DNA of 64,000 nt, from the NCBI RefSeq assembly GCF_028858725.1, contig NC_084767.1, forward strand, positions 21,343,895-21,407,894. The letters are read 5' to 3'. A program made the position numbers and the translations under genes. The stretch comes from Colius striatus (taxonomy: Eukaryota; Chordata; Aves; Coliiformes; Coliidae). Below the pieces are notes generated by a model. The model searched no databases. It was not told the DNA's origin and saw only the letters and a list, made by a program, of their open reading frames with translations. Below are positions 12,090 to 24,000 of the stretch, piece by piece; position 1 is the stretch's first letter; each line of letters opens with the position of its first letter.

Positions 12090-15000
12090 TCCTGTCTCAG
12101 ATTCACCGTGTATTTGGGTTTTGGTTTGTTTTTTGCCTAAAACCAAGTGATTTCAGTTGAGTTTGAGAGATCCATCTTCGCTTAGTGTGCTCCTGTTTAG
12201 GGAAGAGTCGAGGTTTTCCCCAGAGTGGCCTAGAGCCAAGAGGCAAAGGTTTTGAGAGGGACAAGAAGTGGATTTTGGAAGGGACACCGGCCTGTGTGCC
12301 ATGGGGCTGGGAGGGCGCCAGTGCAAGGCAGGTCCCTGCTGCACCCTGTGCAGTGGCCTGGGCCAGATGGCTCGCTGGAGCCCGCTGGGGGCTCAGTCTA
12401 CAGCACCGTGGCTGTTGCTGAGTCGGCAGTGGGGATGAAGCAGGAGGAGGGAGGAGAGAGAAATAGAAACTGCTGCCTTCTCTAGTTCCTAAAGCGGAAA
12501 CGATGGGATGGGATGGGATGAGGTTTCTGCTCCTTCCTGCTCTGCTGTGCTGGAGAGGCCTTTGAGCAGGAGATGAGGAGAGGGGCCCAAACCAACGGTC
12601 GGCTCAGCCACTCACCCTTCCCAGCACTGCCTTTCCTGGGGCTGTCCCAGCAGGGGTGGGCCCAGCAAGGTGTACATCTGGGTGCCTTCCAGGCTGCACT
12701 GGGCCAGCTGCCCATCCCTAATGGAAACCAGCCTGTCTGGAGTACTTGCAACAGCGCTGGGTTGAGCCTCCAAGGATGAAGGTTGCAGGGTGGCTGGGGC
12801 AGGCAGGCTGGGTGTCACCGCCACAGGACGTGATGCTTCCATGCCGGGTGGGTGCTGGTCCCTAAAGCATGCCCAGGGGATCAACCCAAGCGCCCTCGCT
12901 GCCTCCACGGGCACCACGTGCCCAGTTACGGTGTGCCTGATAAAACACTGCCCCTCATTTCTGCTGAGCTGCTTCTGGCAGGAACAATGCAAACCAAGAG
13001 GGGCTGTAGAAAACAAGCTGAAGTCCTGCAATCTTGAACCAGCGAGGGATGGTGGACAGCAGGTGGGACCTGAGTTGCTCCCTGAATTGCACCAACAGAT
13101 GGTGTTTTTAGCCAAAGGTCTATCCCGTTGCCCCGTAATAAACAGGCAGTTAATTGTGCCTGGTCATGTGCAGGAGTTTTACGGGTAGCCAGGTTTTGTT
13201 TCCCTCCTCATTCTGGGACAGAGGAGCTGAATGCCGTGTCTGCTGTCAGTACTGACAGCAGCCGCCTTGGTGGGGGTAGCGATGTGAGGAGCTGCTAATC
13301 TCTGGAGGGAGAGATCCCCAGTCAAAGTCACTGCAGTGGGTTTTGAGTATCTTCGTCTTTGTCGTACCAGTGTCATTTTTGTTGTGGTTTGCCTGACTCA
13401 TACAAATTTAAGATCAAATTATATGTGTGAATATATGTTTATATATATATATAGCTGTATATTATTTGCATTGAGCAGTTATTCTTGCTCAATCTTTGTG
13501 TGATGGTGCCAACCCATTAGCTTTACCTACCTGGTATCAGGGTATTAAAGAACACTCTCAGGTCCTGTCCTCAGCAGTTACTTTGTTCATCATCCCACTT
13601 TGAAGGCAAGACCTCATTTTACTTCTAGTTTGTCACTTCCCTTCCAGCACACTTGTTCCTGTACTGGTATCACTGCCGAAGCACAATCCATCAGCCAGTT
13701 AGTCTAAGCAATGTTTTGCATACTATCTTGCTTTGTTTAATTAATGTTTGTACAGAGATTTGAAAATATAAAGAGCTATATCACTGCTGAGTTTCATTGT
13801 TGCTTTTGTGTCTTGGTGTCACCGGTGGCAGCAAAACGGTCAGTGCAACATCACAAAATGCTGTGCGTGTCCTGCGGGTGGTGGGTTGGTTACCCCCCGA
13901 GGAGCTGGCGAGGAAATAGGCTGTGGGTGTGCTTCTGAAGCTGCCAGCTTATCTCTGAAATCACAGCTTTTGCAGCGAGGGAGGGAGGGATTGCAGGCCT
14001 GGGAAGGCAAAGCAGAGGCTGGCAGAGGATGTGGAGAGCCTGGGGTGTGCATTGCCTGTGGCTGGCAAGGGGAAGCTCTGGGAGCTTGTCCACCCGGCCA
14101 TCGGACACCAGCCCGCTGTCTGGGTGCTGTGTGGAGCTGCTGGCCAGAGTGTGGGAGAGGAGAGGGCAAGGAAATACTTTGAGGGGCCTGCAGCTCCTGT
14201 GAAGACGTGTGTCCTGTGGCTGTGTGCAGGGAGGCCTGTGTGACTGCGGCTGCCCCTGGAAAACGGTGCTTTGCAGCTGTGTACTCACATCCCAAGTGCA
14301 TGCGTCCCTCACTTCCAGGGGCTTGTAGGTGGTCGCTGGGGCTTTCCACTGACTATGTGTCCTCTGCAGGGACAAGCCGAGCCTGGTTTAGACAGCAGCA
14401 GAGCAGTTGCTTTGCTGCCTCATGACCCCCAGTGCAAGAGCCAAGAGGCCCCATGGCCTGCAGTCACCCATTTGGTGCATGTGGGACCTCTCAGTGAAGG
14501 AAGCCTGGAGTGTTAACACGTGAGGCACTCAGATGCAGCAGCCAAGAGGGACGTCTGCCCTGGGAGCAAGGAAGCTGTCTCAGCCCTGAGACCTGAGAGG
14601 CCACCAGGTCAAAGTGCTGTGACATCAGGGACAGAGGATGACGGAGCAGCGCAGACAGCACATGGTGCACCCGCTTTGGAAGGGCAGCGAGACTGAGATG
14701 GGTGCCAGGAGCCAGCCAGGGAGGTGATGGGGGCAAGAGGTGCAACATTCTGGATTCGGTTTTAGAGTAGAGAGAAAGCAAATGCACAGGCCCTTCCTTC
14801 TAATCACAGCTAAAAAGAAACACCAGGGCTCACAAGACCCCACAGCAGACCCACGGACACGCCTGGTAGCCATTAATCTTTACTTGTTTCCTTTCCCAAT
14901 TGTTCACTCAAAAAGGGGGAAAAAAATCATCCCTGCCTCACTGCCTAGCTCTCCCAGTAACCATCCACTAGTGGTTACAGTAATCCACATGCATTCTCAG

Positions 15001-16420
15001 CATTTACAGGCAACCACAGTTGCTGAAGGGTTTTACACATACCCCAGGCTCTGCTCCAGTGCTGGCTGCAGGGGACAGCTGCTCGGGGCCAGATCTGGTG
15101 CTAGGACCCATCACAGACTGCTCTGCTATCTCCACCTTGTGACAGAAGGGCTGTGCTGGCAGCCAGGGAGCTCCAGGGACAAGAAAGAACATAGTGAATA
15201 AAACCCCATTGGAGCAGGCTCCCACACTGGCTGTGTAAAGGAGGTGAGCACAGCTCTGCCAGGGCTTTCACTCCCTCTGCAAGACTTCCCCTGTGCAGAG
15301 AAGCAGACACAAAACACGTGACACGTAACCTTGAAAGGGGAGAGAAAACCTGTCACAATACTCCCTGGAGATATTCTTGCCTCTCAGAACTTCTGCTTTC
15401 TATTTTTGCAGTCAATGTGCCTTCTTGCACTGTACACCGAGACAGAGAGACACCGGATCCTGCAAGTCTGTCTGCTCTAAAAATGGAACGGTACAGCATT
15501 ACTGCCAAGGATACAAAGCTTCTAAGCTTTCCTGGGCAATGGGATAATGAGGTCTGCTCTGTCCATCTTGCTGTACAATGCAGAAAGCAGCAGACTGTGA
15601 TAGAACACCAGCACATACAGAACTCCCTGGCACCAGCTGTTTTGGTGCAGATTGGCAGAGGAAAGGTACTGTGGCCACATACACACGCATCAGTGTGGTG
15701 CACCTGTGTGCAGGGGTATGTTTGTAAATACATGTCGTTGCTAAATACGTTGTCATGCATGGGATGCTGCTGGAAACCCTTGCCCATGGGAGTTGTCACC
15801 CCACACATACCTCTCATCCCTGTTTTCAATCAGAGCTGGAAAAGTGGATGTCATCTATTATTTACTTATATGTGAGCTTGTCCTCTGCTGCCTTTGACTC
15901 TTTCAGCAAGGCTGAAATGGCTCAGACCAGATCCACTGCTTCTCACAGCCCATCCTGGTGCTGTCTGGCACTAAGGGCATGGGGCTCTATCTCCCACCTG
16001 AGCAGAACTTGTGCCTGGAACTTCTGGGCTTTTCTGCATACTCTAGGTCCCAGCTCTACCTTCCCTGGGACAAGCTTTGTGTCACGAAAGGCACCAGTTA
16101 GACTCCTTTCACCTTCTCCAGGCTGAAAAGGCCCAGCTCTCTCTTCCAGCATTGTATGCTCCAGCTGCCGCTGGTTTTGGCAGCCCTCCTCTGGACTCTC
16201 CTGTCTGCCTACAACCCTCTTGCAGGAGGGGCACCCAGATGTACTCTGCCCATGCCATGGGCAAGACTGGCTCCATATGCCAATATAGCATCTCATGGGC
16301 CAGATGATGGGAAAACCCTTGTCAGGGCATCCAGGTTTTATCCAGCTTTCTCCCACGCTGGAGTCCAATGCCAGGGAGCCAGCACAATGTGGGTTACAAA
16401 GAAGTAAGGAGCACACACAT
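12090..16420. other. Intergenic stretch between convergent ADARB1 and POFUT2
   Basis: No gene is supported here. The sequence shifts from AT-rich to moderately GC-rich after about 12.2 kb. Features seen: a short GGGAT-type run near 12502-12521, a TA run near 13440-13453, and a CR1-like fragment at about 16096-16250. Open frames of up to ~180 codons on both strands (for example around 13840-14375 and 15318-15875) lack splice context and protein likeness and look like chance openings in GC-rich DNA. Confidence 0.6.
16096..16250 (-). mobile_element. Short CR1-like fragment
   Basis: Inverted CR1 wording is present (CTTTCACCTTCTCCAGGCTG, AAAGGCCCAGCTCTCTC, CCCTCCTCTGGACTCTC), but neither the 3' tail nor further 5' sequence can be followed. 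It is a worn internal piece of a CR1 3' region. It sits just beyond the predicted POFUT2 poly(A) site. Confidence 0.6.
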
Positions 16421-16441
16421 ATCCTAAAATGCTACAAAGCT

Positions 16442-18068
16442 TTTATTTTTTCTTAATGAGGTGTACATTCCATGTAAAATGCTGCTAGTGCTTTACACAG
16501 CACGCAGGCTAAAGAAGGTTTGATGTGGGAAAAGGCACTGCTTTGACCTGGTGGGCTCCCTGCTTCAGAGCCAGAGAGGCTCTGCTGTCGCACAGAGACA
16601 GTAACCAGCAATAAACAGCTGGTAGGAACAGCAGAGCTGCTGCTGTCCAAGAGTCCTCACAGTTTCTGCTGCAGTTGCTTGGGAGGGAAGAACCTAATTG
16701 TCTGGGAGCATCTGTGAAATGGCCACTGCACCGTGCAGGAGGATTACACATGCTCCTGCTCAAGCCCAGAGGGAAGAGCAAGAGAAGGGTCTGCTCACAG
16801 CAAGGTCATCTGGTAGAACTGACTTGGAGGAAAAATGTCTGCTTCACCTTCTGGAATCTGGATCTCCCAGCCCAACTTTGGAAAGGTTTTCTCCTGCTTC
16901 AGAGAGCCACGCAGACCTGCAGGGCAAAAGACCACCTGAAGCGCAGGATGGAGCAGCCAGTTCTGCATTGCAGGAGAGCTCAAGCGCTGGAATCGGAACC
17001 TGGAGGGAACCATCCTCCATCGGGTGTCGTGCTGTTGCTGTGCCCTTCCCGTGCTGTCGCTGTGCCCTTCCCCGCAGGCGCCTCCGCCGCCCCCCGCCCC
17101 GGGGCTCCAGGCACGCCTGCGCCGGCTGTGCCCGCAGCCCACAGTGTGCTCGCTCCCTCCCACACACCTCAGCCACAAATGCGGAAAGTTCATTTGTGAG
17201 TTACTGGGATGCTTCATCCATCGTGGAAACCTGAAAGGCCTCTCTAGCAAAGAACCAGGGCCACTGACCTGTGACTGGGTGTCCCTAAAAGGGTGATGAC
17301 TTTTTGCATCACTCCCACTCCATGGGCCTTGTGAAAGTAAAACAGAAGGAGAAGCAGAACCTTTCTTTTAGCCCCCTACAAAGCCCGTCTCTGAGCCTCT
17401 CTCAGCACAGACCCGCTGGGACTGCCAGTAGAAGCAGCTGGTGATCAGGCAGAAATAGCTCCTCCTCTCAGCAAGCACTGATTGCATCAGGGAATCAGAA
17501 CAACTACTATTTGAAAAGGGAAGATTTCCCCAAGGGCAGGCAGAGTTTGGGCAGAGTTTAGGCTCAGGTAGCACGGGTTACAAACCCAAGATGTATTTTG
17601 TGCGATCAGAGAGGGAAACACTGAACACAAGAAAAACAACAGCCAGAAAGGCGGTACAGACCACGGCTGTGTTACAGTTAGAAAAGTTAAAACTGCCTCT
17701 TCTTCCCCAAAGAAGGACACAATTTACTTTGTTTCTTACTCAGTCTCAGGACAAAGTTTTGCCTTTTGGGTCTCAGTTGCAGTGTCTGGTGTTGTCCAGC
17801 GATCCTGGCTGGGCTGACAGCTGGGGCTCGGGCTGACAGCTGGGGCTCGGGCTGACAGCTGGGGCTCGGGCTGACTTCGTTTTTCTCACTCCCATCAATG
17901 TCTGATGAAGATGAGTATTGCTTGTACTTCAAAACTCAAACGTCAAGGGAACACTGAGAAGAGGGCAGAGGACTGAGCTGTGGTTTGGGCAAAGGGAGGT
18001 ATTTCTCTGCAGTTTTTCCTTATTCCCTCGAGCTCAGCGGTCTCAAAGCCCTTGGATTTCTCTCTGCT
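16442..18068 (-). other. POFUT2: POFUT2 3' UTR (predicted)
   Basis: From the POFUT2 stop at 18069 the only canonical poly(A) hexamer on the minus strand in this interval is AATAAA at 16447-16442 (TTTATT on the plus strand). This predicts a 3' UTR of about 1.6 kb with cleavage near 16420. The interval has no other gene. It holds a GC-rich patch at about 17040-17125 and a three-copy 19-bp tandem repeat at 17814-17870. The extent is an inference from the poly(A) signal. Confidence 0.55.
17814..17870. repeat. 19-bp tandem repeat, three perfect copies
   Basis: Units at 17814-17832, 17833-17851 and 17852-17870 are identical (CTGACAGCTGGGGCTCGGG). It lies in the predicted POFUT2 3' UTR. Each unit contains CAGCTG, an E-box-like palindrome, and a GGGG run; no function is implied. 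Confidence 0.95.
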
Positions 18069-21000
18069 TTAGTACACGATTTTCCAGTGAGTTGGCTGCT
18101 CACAGTTTTTCTCTTTTTCCCCACAAAATCTGTTGTAAGTTGTTTTTGGATCAAATCCCAAGATCTCCCTTTCCTCGTGGATCCGGAAGGAAAACGTTGA
18201 CACTGAGGTGCCTATAAAATACCTGTGAAAAAAAGAGATCAGGATGGGGTTGTGAAAGGGGCCAGGTCTGGAACACAAGTAACTGATTTCAGTCCAGTTA
18301 ACTCATCGTTGAAATGATGTGATAATGAAATTACACATACAGTAGATTATACATCTGTTTTCTAGATATTAATTATATAACATCATGTCATATAGGATCT
18401 GTAAACTACTTGGATCTAAATGAATGTTCAGTTTTGCAAGATTGGCTCTTCAGAGAAAAGTCAGGTTCATAACCTTGCATGAGCACAGATCCACTGGTCA
18501 ATCACGGCCAAGCCCCCATCTTTGTAGAGTTCCAGCTCCTCCCAAGAAGGTTCAAACCTCACCATCTCAGGCAGCAATTTCCTCAGCAGCTCAACTTCTG
18601 AAAAAAAGGAAAGATGCTAATTTACTTCTACAGAATCACAGAATTGTTGAGGTTGGAAAAGACTTTTGAGTCCAACCGTTGCCCCAGCAGTGCCGTGGCC
18701 ATCACTAAACCGTCCCTCAGCACCTCAGCTGCACGGCTTTGCAATATCTCCAGGGATGGGGGCTCCACCACCTCCCCGGGCAGCCTGTGCAGGTGTCTAA
18801 CCCTCTCAGGGAAGAAACTGTTCTTCCAAACCTCCAATCTAAACCTCTCCTGAACAACTTGAGGTTGTTACCTCTTGTCCTGTCACCTGCAACTTGGGAG
18901 CAGAGGCCAACTCCCCCTGACCACAACCTCCTGTCAGCAAGCGAGGAGGTCTCTCTTCAGCCTCCTCTTCTCCAGGCTGAACACCCTCAGGTCCCTCAGC
19001 TGCTCCCCATCAGACTTGTGCTCCAGACCCTTCCCCAGCTCTGGTGCCCATCTCTGGACACTTTCCAGCCCCTCAATGTCCCTCTTGGAGTGAGGGGCCC
19101 AACACTGAACACAGCACTTGAGGTGCAGCCTCAGCAGTGCCCAGTGCAGGAGCATAATCACTGTCCTGGTCCTGCTGCTCACACTAGTGCTGACACAAGC
19201 CAGGGTGCCCTTGGCCTTCTTGGCCACCTGGGCACACTGCTGGCTCATATTCAGATGCTATCAACCAACATCTCCAATAGCAAGTTGCTGCTGTCATAAA
19301 CTTCCTTATGTTTCCTTAAGCTGATAAGGAAACCTTGGGTGTACAGTTATGAAGCAGATGAACCCAATATCTACCTACAGACTTTACAATGTTTGCTGGG
19401 CATGGGGGGCAGTGGGGCAGAGACACGGTGCCAAGGGGGCAATTCTTGGAGGCTGGGAAAGCTGCATAGGGTAGAACAAAGGCTACCAATGGTCTCTCTG
19501 ACTAATCCCACGTGTAGGTGTACCAAGAGGCCTTTCCTGACAGCAAAATTATAGCTATAGCAAAGGCAGTGCCCTGCAGGCAGTTCTAACACCAGGCATT
19601 GACACAGACCCCTGAACACTACTGGGAGGGAGGTGCAGCCCTGGGATAAGGTCGGGGAGTGGGAACCTCACTCTTGGGGGTTTCTGAGCCTTGAGCATGC
19701 ACAGCCAGGCCCACCCCAGTCTGACCAGGGGAAGGCTGGGTGGGACATTTCAGTGGACTCTTCCCACCAGCATGCCCAGGAGTCTTTGAAACGCTAAGAA
19801 AAGTGGGATGAGGAGGAGGAATGGGCAAATTCCATTCCCAGTTTCCCATCATAGAGACCATCAAACCTCTTTATATGAAATCCCTAATGACTGGTTTGAT
19901 AGCAACTATTCAAACTGGAAGGAAACTCCTGCCCCCTCCTGCTCACTCCTCCCAAAGTGACCCATCTGCCTACCCTCCTCCACGGCGTCAGTGGCTACAA
20001 AAACTTTCCCAAGTTGATGTGTCTCCAGGAGGCTGCGGATTTTCTTTGCTGCTCCTTGCAGGGAAGGCACATCTTCTCTGTGACCCCAAATGAAGTCTTT
20101 CCTTCGGAGATGAACCCCAAGGTATGGACCACCTAGAGCTGTGCCCGTCTTAACCTAAGAAAGATCAATTGACTGTGAAACTTGAACACACCACTACTCA
20201 TGCACGGGCCCGATTGCATAATCTCTGGAGAACGCACTGAATTAGCTACTGAAAGTAATTTTAAGGTACGGATTGGCAATGTTTTGGACCACTTACTGCA
20301 ACGTTTTGATCTTGGGCAGCTTGTATCATACTGGAGAAACTACAGCTTGAAATCTTTGTGAGCAGAAATTGCTCTCCTTGACAACTGTCAGTTTGCAGAT
20401 GAACTTTACACACACAGGTGATGCTGAACACAAGAAGGCACGCAAGTTTCCTTCAGTGAAATGAGGAACCAAGTGGCCACACCTCAAGGGGTCCCAGTAA
20501 CTCACATCACATGGGGAGAAGAAGGTACAGTAGCAACATGCATGATCTGAGCAGTGAGAACTAGATTCACATGTATCTTCCAACGTTCCCTGCAGTGTGC
20601 AGCCAGGAGCACACACAAAAAATAAACCCAATTTTGGCATCTGTTATGGGAAATGGACTGTTACGATTTTACCTTCATCTGTGTCCAGTCCTCCTTGTAA
20701 TGGGTCCTGTCTGCCTCATCCGTGGATTGAAGGTACTTGTTTCTGAACTCGTCTCCCACGACACGCAGGTGTTTAGCAAACACCATGCTCCGACGGGTCT
20801 GTGGGGAAAAGAGCAAATGCCGAGTCAGAAAGAGGGAGAGCTACAAATGATGGAGAGTTTCACGCACACAGAGCTTCCATGATGCAGTTGCTTCCAGGAT
20901 GCACCTGTGCAGCACTACAAGGAATAATTTCTAACAATTCTCATCTGAGCTTTAACTGCTGTATCCAAATCATAACGACATCCACAACCAGCGCAGCTGT

Positions 21001-24000
21001 CTGGTTATTTACACAATACCAAATGAAGCACTGCAGTGATAGATGTTAGAAGCCTCCCCTGTATCTGACAGGGCCAATGTCAGCTGGCTCTGAGATGGAC
21101 TCATCAATTAGGCCGAGCCCATTAGCAGTGGAGGTAATGCCTCTGTGATTAACACATTTGAGAAGGGGAACACATTGCTGCACAGAGGCAAAAACTGCAG
21201 CAGCAGAGTGACAATGTGAAAACATCTCTGCAGACACCAAGGTCAGTGGAGAAGGAGATGGAGGTGCCAGGCACTGGAGGAGAGATTCCCCTGTGACCTG
21301 TGGTGCAGCCCACGGTGAGGCAGCTGTGCCCCTGCAGTCCATGGAGGCCACAGGGGAGCAGAGACCCACTCACAGCCCATGCAGGAGCCCACGTCGGAGT
21401 GGGTGGATGCCTGAAGGAGGCTGTGACTCCTTCGCTCCTCTGACAGCAGCTGCTCTGGAGGAACACTTATTTCACACCAGTGTATGTAGAAAAGAGAAGA
21501 TATGAAGGTGTGACTCTCCACTGATGTACTTTCTAAAGCACATGCTCTTTGTATCTGGTTAGCCTGTTATTTCAAGTATATGTCTCAAATCTGCACCTTT
21601 TCCAACTACCTCCAAGTTTTGCTGCTTCTCCCTTTTTGTCTGTGAAGATGAACAGCAGAGAAGGGAGAGAAACTTCTCAGAGGTGCATAAAAAAAGAGAA
21701 GAGGTCATGGGCCCAAGCTGCAGCAAAGCAACCTCTCTTGGGCTATCAGGCAAGACCTCCTGCCCGCAAGAGTGGCACAGCTGCGGGACAGGCCCCAGAT
21801 CTCCACCTGTGGGGACTTTCCACCTTCAGTGAGACACGGTCCCAAACCACCAGATTATGTTCTGGAGTGCAAACCTCAAGACCTCTTCCCACCCATTTTT
21901 TTTCTGTGAATCTAAGTTTGAGGGAAAAAAAACCCAAAACAACCAAACGCAACCAGTGTTGGTTATGCTCCTTTTCTTGTAGAGGAACTCAGCTAATAGT
22001 ACAGATGCTCTCATTCTTTTAGATCGTCCCCTCAAAAATGGTGAAACCAAATGCACAACTGCTGGCTGTTGCAGAGCTTCACTGGAGATCGTTCTGTTTC
22101 CATACAGATGGTAACACACTCATGTGGTCTACATGCTAGCCTGGTGCTCTTCAATGGATTCAACAGTTGCCTCTAAGCCATTTTGGGAGATCTTCCCTGC
22201 TCCACGGTCATTCAGCCAAGATAAATCTCAAAATAACACCTTTCAGCTTGCAGTGGTAGAGAAGCCTACACAAAAATGGTGACAACAGTGAGGGCAACCC
22301 AGCTCAGTAGTAAATTAAAACCTTTTGGGACATCAGAGACAGGTTGATTGCAAAGGGAAGCTGACTTGTAACAGTTTAAAAACTTCTTCGAGACAAGAGG
22401 GCAGCTGTTAAAAAAATCCCTCCAGATCTTATCCAGAGAGCTATGGAGAAAAAAAACCCAACCACCAAAAACCACGTGGGTAGCTAAAATTGAAACAAAG
22501 CAGAGTGTTTTCCTGGAAGTTGTAAATCATTTTGAGACAAGTTTACATCATCGAGAGGATGTTTAAAGAGCCACTGCTAAGAAGTGTGCGTTGTGGATCC
22601 ACACGGATTTCATGTCTGCTTTTACAGGAGTACAAGTCAGATCAGCAATGATATGAAACGATAGGTGGGCTGCATTGTCTGTTTGGAAAGTCACTCTCAA
22701 TGAAAAGTTCTAAGTTAGTAAACTCCCATTTGCTCCATTGCTGAACAACATGCCAAGCAACAGCCAGACATTCACATCTTACAAGGCTGAGGTCCAGGTA
22801 ATTTGGTTTGTAATAGCATGAGTCACTTTCTCTTAGAAACTGTCATTATAGCAAGCACTCTGTATCATGATTTATTTTATTTCCCACCCCTGGCTGAACC
22901 TTTTGTCTTAAAATTTTCCCATATGAATTATTTTACCATAGACTCTTGGTTGGAGGTTCCCAAAGTGCTCGGTGTTGCCTTGAAACCCCTGGGAACTTTG
23001 CCATTGGAGCCAATGGGGAGACAGTTGAGCCAGTATTAAGCATTTTTGGGAATTCTTTTGAAAAGTCTAGTCTTGAGGCTGACTGTACAGGAAGCTGTAC
23101 AAAGGCAGTTGCCTAGTGATGGCAGATGTGTTGCATGGGGAAGTCCTGCTGGACAACTCACCCTGCAGCACCCAGCCTTTGGGGACAAGACATCAGGAGC
23201 AACTCCTGCATTACATTAATCCACAGCAGCCTGAAGACCATCATTAGCATACACTCTGAAACATAAGACACAAGTTACTTTCAAGAAAAGAAACCCAAGG
23301 CAAAACTGAAGCACATATCAGTTATTGAAGTAGAAAGTCTAGAGAAGCTGACTGGGAAAATACTCACATTCCAATAATCTTTCCCTCCGTAGTGGTCATG
23401 AAGAAGGTTTTCAGCTCTGTCTAACATCACTGACCTATTAAAAATTGTAAAACTGAGTGCAGTTCTCTTAGGAATAGAGTTTACATTATGATGTTTCTTT
23501 TCACAGTTGCCAAGATAAAGCACAGACTATGATCTGTTTGGGGAATGACAGATAGGCTGTCGACCTGCTCTGCACAAAGCCAGCAGTGACCCATGGCCTG
23601 CAGGGAGAGAAGGGAACAACATCTCTGCATGCTCCTGCTCTCCTCCTGCATAAATAGCACTCTCACTTCTGACAGTTAAATACAAACCAGCATTAATCCC
23701 TCGTGTATTCCTCACAGCACTCACTGCTGAAAAACAAGATTGCCAACAGGGGGAGTGATCCAAAGGGAGAAGCGACCTGTGAGGTGATGCCCAAGCCTTG
23801 GAGCTCACAAAAGCCTCTTGGAGGAGGCAGGAGTCATGCTCACCAAAGCAAAACCAGAGAAGATGTGGAATAAAATGTCTTAACAGGAAAACCACAGATC
23901 AAGGAACACACAGAGAACACAAAAACTAAACACAAATTTTTAAATGAAGACTTTTCACTCCCATGAAACCTTTTCATATATGCTTTTCATAAATACAGAT

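Noticed and set aside
13840-14375. Overlapping minus-strand frames of 161-169 codons in the ADARB1-POFUT2 interval
   Set aside because: GC-rich DNA with several simultaneous open frames, no domain, no signal of splicing and no likeness to a known protein.
15318-15875. Plus-strand frame of 185 codons with an overlapping minus-strand frame of 158 codons
   Set aside because: Mutually overlapping chance frames without protein likeness; Cys/His content looks random rather than zinc-finger-like.
16675-17250. Several frames of 150-178 codons on both strands around a GC-rich patch
   Set aside because: They lie in the predicted POFUT2 3' UTR, overlap each other in all phases and have no family resemblance.
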